Assembly: GCF_039543665.1 (NCBI RefSeq)
Contig: NZ_BAABKE010000004.1
Location: 248,001 to 312,000, forward strand
Direction of reading: 5' to 3'
Source of the DNA: Wohlfahrtiimonas larvae
GTDB taxonomy: Bacteria; Pseudomonadota; Gammaproteobacteria; Cardiobacteriales; Wohlfahrtiimonadaceae
DNA: 64,000 nucleotides
Shown: positions 62,088-64,000 of the stretch, piece after piece
Numbering within the stretch: the first letter of the stretch is position 1
How the letters are laid out: each line of letters opens with the position of its first letter
Notes under the pieces: generated by a model
Database searches by the model: none
Told to the model about the DNA's origin: nothing
The model's input: only the letters and a program-made list of their open reading frames with translations
Made by a program: the position numbers and the translations under genes

Positions 62088-64000
62088 ATGAGCAAAAATA
62101 TTAATGATACTCTAATAGAGTTTTTAACAAACCTAGAAAATAAAAATAAAATCCTTGTATTAAAAGGCAAATGGGGAGTTGGAAAAACTCATTTTTGGAA
62201 AAATTTTTTTGAAGATAACAATCTCGACAATAAAACAAAATTGTCAGACGATGAGAAACAAATTATAAGCAATGTATTACCAAATTATAGCTATGTTTCC
62301 CTATTTGGAATCTCAGATATCAATGAACTGAAAAATAAAATTTTTACCTCTTCTAGTCCTATAAAATTACACTCTTCTATTTGGAATGGTTCTATTACTA
62401 AAGAAAAAACATTTATATCAGCTATATCTTTGTTTATATTATTTTTTATATTTACCCCTTCCCTGAAAATACTCGGTGTAATGGCTTTATTAGCTTTTTT
62501 AATAGCATTCTGGTTTGATCATTTCAAACACTTATCTTTTTGGATTAATTTGTTCAAAAAAGAAACATATAAAAATATTGATAAACACTTTTTTAGCTTA
62601 AAAAATGCAGGTAAATTTTTAGATCATATTAACAAACTAGCCATTATTAAAAGGTATATCGGAGATTCTACTAACTTTATAAGCAATAACTATATTAAAG
62701 ATATGCTAATTTGTTTCGACGATATTGAGCGCATAGATTCAAAATTCCCAATTGAAACCTTAATGGGTTACGCCGATGAGTTAGCACAACAAAAAAACTG
62801 TAAAATTATTTTAATCTTTAACGAAGATGAATTAGAAAACAAACAAAAAGAAACTTTTAATAAATATCGTGAAAAAATTGTAGATATTGAGCTAACTTAT
62901 GCTCCAATATTAAATGAACAACTAGAAATTGCTTTTGGTAACAAGCTCACAAAATATCCGATTATTACTAAAGTAATCAATGAACAAGAACATGTAAATA
63001 TTATAATAAAAAATATTAGAGTCTTAACAAAGATAAATCAGATTATTGATGATTTTATTAAAATTTCTCCAACTGATTTAGATGCATTAATCACAGAGGA
63101 TTTTATCAAAAGAACAATATATTTATCTCATTGTTTTTATGAAATGAATAGCAAAGTTCCATTTGATATCATCAAGACCCCCGATTTAATAGCTGAATAT
63201 CAAGAGCTCAATACTGGTATTAAAGGAACGAAAGAAGCACAGGAAGAAAGGGCTAAAGAACATGAAAAGAATAAATTTAAAGGCAAATACGATCAAAGCT
63301 CATATGATGAATTAATGCTTAAAGCCCAACAATTATACATTAATCAATACTCTGTTTTTACAGAAGAAATTATCCATACACTAGAGCATGGTTTTTGGAA
63401 TCAAGAAGAGCTAAAATTAAAAATTCAAAATGAAATTAAGCGTATTAATATTATTGAAAAACAAAATATAGCTCAAAATAATATTACCAAGGCATGGGAC
63501 TTATACAGGAATACATATCATGATAATTTATCTGATATTATCAATGCATTTTACGATATTATTACTTTACCTGAAAATTATCAATATCTCTCACTAATCG
63601 ATTTTTTGAGCTGCTTTGATAGTTATTATTTTTTCAAAAAAATGAAAAATAAGAATACCGAAAAAGAATTTCAATTGATTGATGTATATATAGAAAGTCA
63701 TAAAGAATTCATCTTAGATAAAAAAAATAATATGTTACAACATATTGATATGCACACTAACATTCTTGATCTCGACACAATGCAATATGTAGAAGGTCAA
63801 ATAAAAAAATTGAAGAGTGAATACTCATCAATGGATGAGTTTGTACTAGATTTAAAACCAAACACTATTAGCAGTGAGCAACGTCAATATTTAAATTCAC
63901 TAACGGAAGATGAATATTATGATTGGATCATGTCAAAAGATAATGATCCAAATCTCTATTATACTCTTGCTACAATCATTGGGTTAAGTACAGAAAAGAA
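62088..64000 (+). CDS. KAP-family P-loop NTPase (partial, continues beyond window)
   Basis: At least 637 residues; the frame is open to the window end. Walker A is KGKWGVGKTHFW at about residues 25-36. Two adjacent membrane helices (about residues 105-145, ISLFILFFIF and VMALLAFLIAF) interrupt the domain, as KAP NTPases typically show. Walker B is MLICFDDIERI near residue 208, followed by a KIILIFNEDEL strand. The rest is helical and charged. KAP NTPases are often found in anti-phage systems and with membrane-linked signalling. ATG two bases after integrase remnant stop. Confidence 0.75.
   Translation, partial: MSKNINDTLIEFLTNLENKNKILVLKGKWGVGKTHFWKNFFEDNNLDNKTKLSDDEKQIISNVLPNYSYVSLFGISDINELKNKIFTSSSPIKLHSSIWNGSITKEKTFISAISLFILFFIFTPSLKILGVMALLAFLIAFWFDHFKHLSFWINLFKKETYKNIDKHFFSLKNAGKFLDHINKLAIIKRYIGDSTNFISNNYIKDMLICFDDIERIDSKFPIETLMGYADELAQQKNCKIILIFNEDELENKQKETFNKYREKIVDIELTYAPILNEQLEIAFGNKLTKYPIITKVINEQEHVNIIIKNIRVLTKINQIIDDFIKISPTDLDALITEDFIKRTIYLSHCFYEMNSKVPFDIIKTPDLIAEYQELNTGIKGTKEAQEERAKEHEKNKFKGKYDQSSYDELMLKAQQLYINQYSVFTEEIIHTLEHGFWNQEELKLKIQNEIKRINIIEKQNIAQNNITKAWDLYRNTYHDNLSDIINAFYDIITLPENYQYLSLIDFLSCFDSYYFFKKMKNKNTEKEFQLIDVYIESHKEFILDKKNNMLQHIDMHTNILDLDTMQYVEGQIKKLKSEYSSMDEFVLDLKPNTISSEQRQYLNSLTEDEYYDWIMSKDNDPNLYYTLATIIGLSTEK

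Noticed and set aside
1..64000. CRISPR arrays, insertion sequences, rRNA genes
   Set aside because: No regularly spaced repeats, no transposase-like proteins with terminal repeats and no rRNA sequence were found.

Overview
This window is chromosomal DNA from a low-GC gammaproteobacterium. That placement rests on the arginine ABC operon joined to xerD-dsbC, an ApaH/YgfB (UPF0149) neighbourhood, a FeoABC operon, a Dat/Ddc 1,3-diaminopropane pair and the MesX/MesD methionine synthase. Genus cannot be fixed from the sequence; an Acinetobacter-like gene repertoire or a Cardiobacteriales relative would both fit. About 76 protein genes, one tRNA-Gln, many intrinsic terminators and several operator-like inverted repeats can be supported.

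Layout. 1-290: broken edge fragment and a terminator. 0.3-4.8 kb (minus): artP, artJ-like, artQ, artM, xerD, dsbC as one run. 4.9-6.8 kb (plus): P-loop ATPase, Mth938-fold protein and a uracil-DNA-glycosylase-like protein. 6.9-11.8 kb: corA, then feoABC behind an FNR-like site, OsmC and a small membrane protein. 11.9-18.7 kb: apaH, a TPR protein, UPF0149, a divergent KDPG-aldolase-like protein, a LysE exporter and cobU-cobT-cobS-cobC for cobalamin nucleotide-loop assembly. 18.6-20.7 kb (minus): a coupled run of small genes (51-aa membrane peptide, DsrE-like) and a CNNM/CBS protein, GIY-YIG nuclease and Tat-signal protein. 20.8-20.94 kb: tRNA-Gln. 21-25.4 kb: arsB/arsR with twin operators, a LysR regulator diverging from an MBL-fold protein, and a 2OG-Fe(II) oxygenase. 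25.5-29.9 kb: dipeptide epimerase, DUF819 and DUF3870 with a hairpin between the last two, a secreted protein and carbonic anhydrase.

30.0-38.0 kb is a defence locus: a type I restriction-modification system (hsdM, hsdS, hsdR) whose genes are separated by an Mrr-like nuclease and two paralogous four-helix membrane proteins, with a 72-aa gene coupled behind hsdR. 38.2-40.9 kb: M20 amidohydrolase and AbgT transporter. 41-43.9 kb: ddc and dat behind a structured leader. 44.2-46.9 kb: mesX, mesD and a flavin reductase behind a MetR-type box. 47-51.6 kb: HEAT-repeat protein, gltS with an IclR regulator, Sel1-repeat membrane protein. 51.6-58.0 kb: siderophore uptake locus (AraC regulator, two permeases, lipoprotein receptor, TonB receptor) without an ATPase gene.

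The right end (about 59.5 kb to beyond 64.0 kb) looks like a genomic island integrated at ssrA. An 18-bp copy of the tmRNA 3' end, followed by what looks like the native tmRNA terminator, marks one boundary. Inside are a membrane protein, a tyrosine integrase, a HEPN-motif protein and a KAP-type P-loop NTPase that runs off the window. A 76-bp copy of the 3' end of the integrase gene is repeated between the HEPN and NTPase genes, and each copy supplies the ribosome binding site for the gene after it. This is the most unusual structure in the window: it suggests that cargo genes are docked behind the integrase as exchangeable modules, here forming a candidate HEPN/NTPase defence pair.
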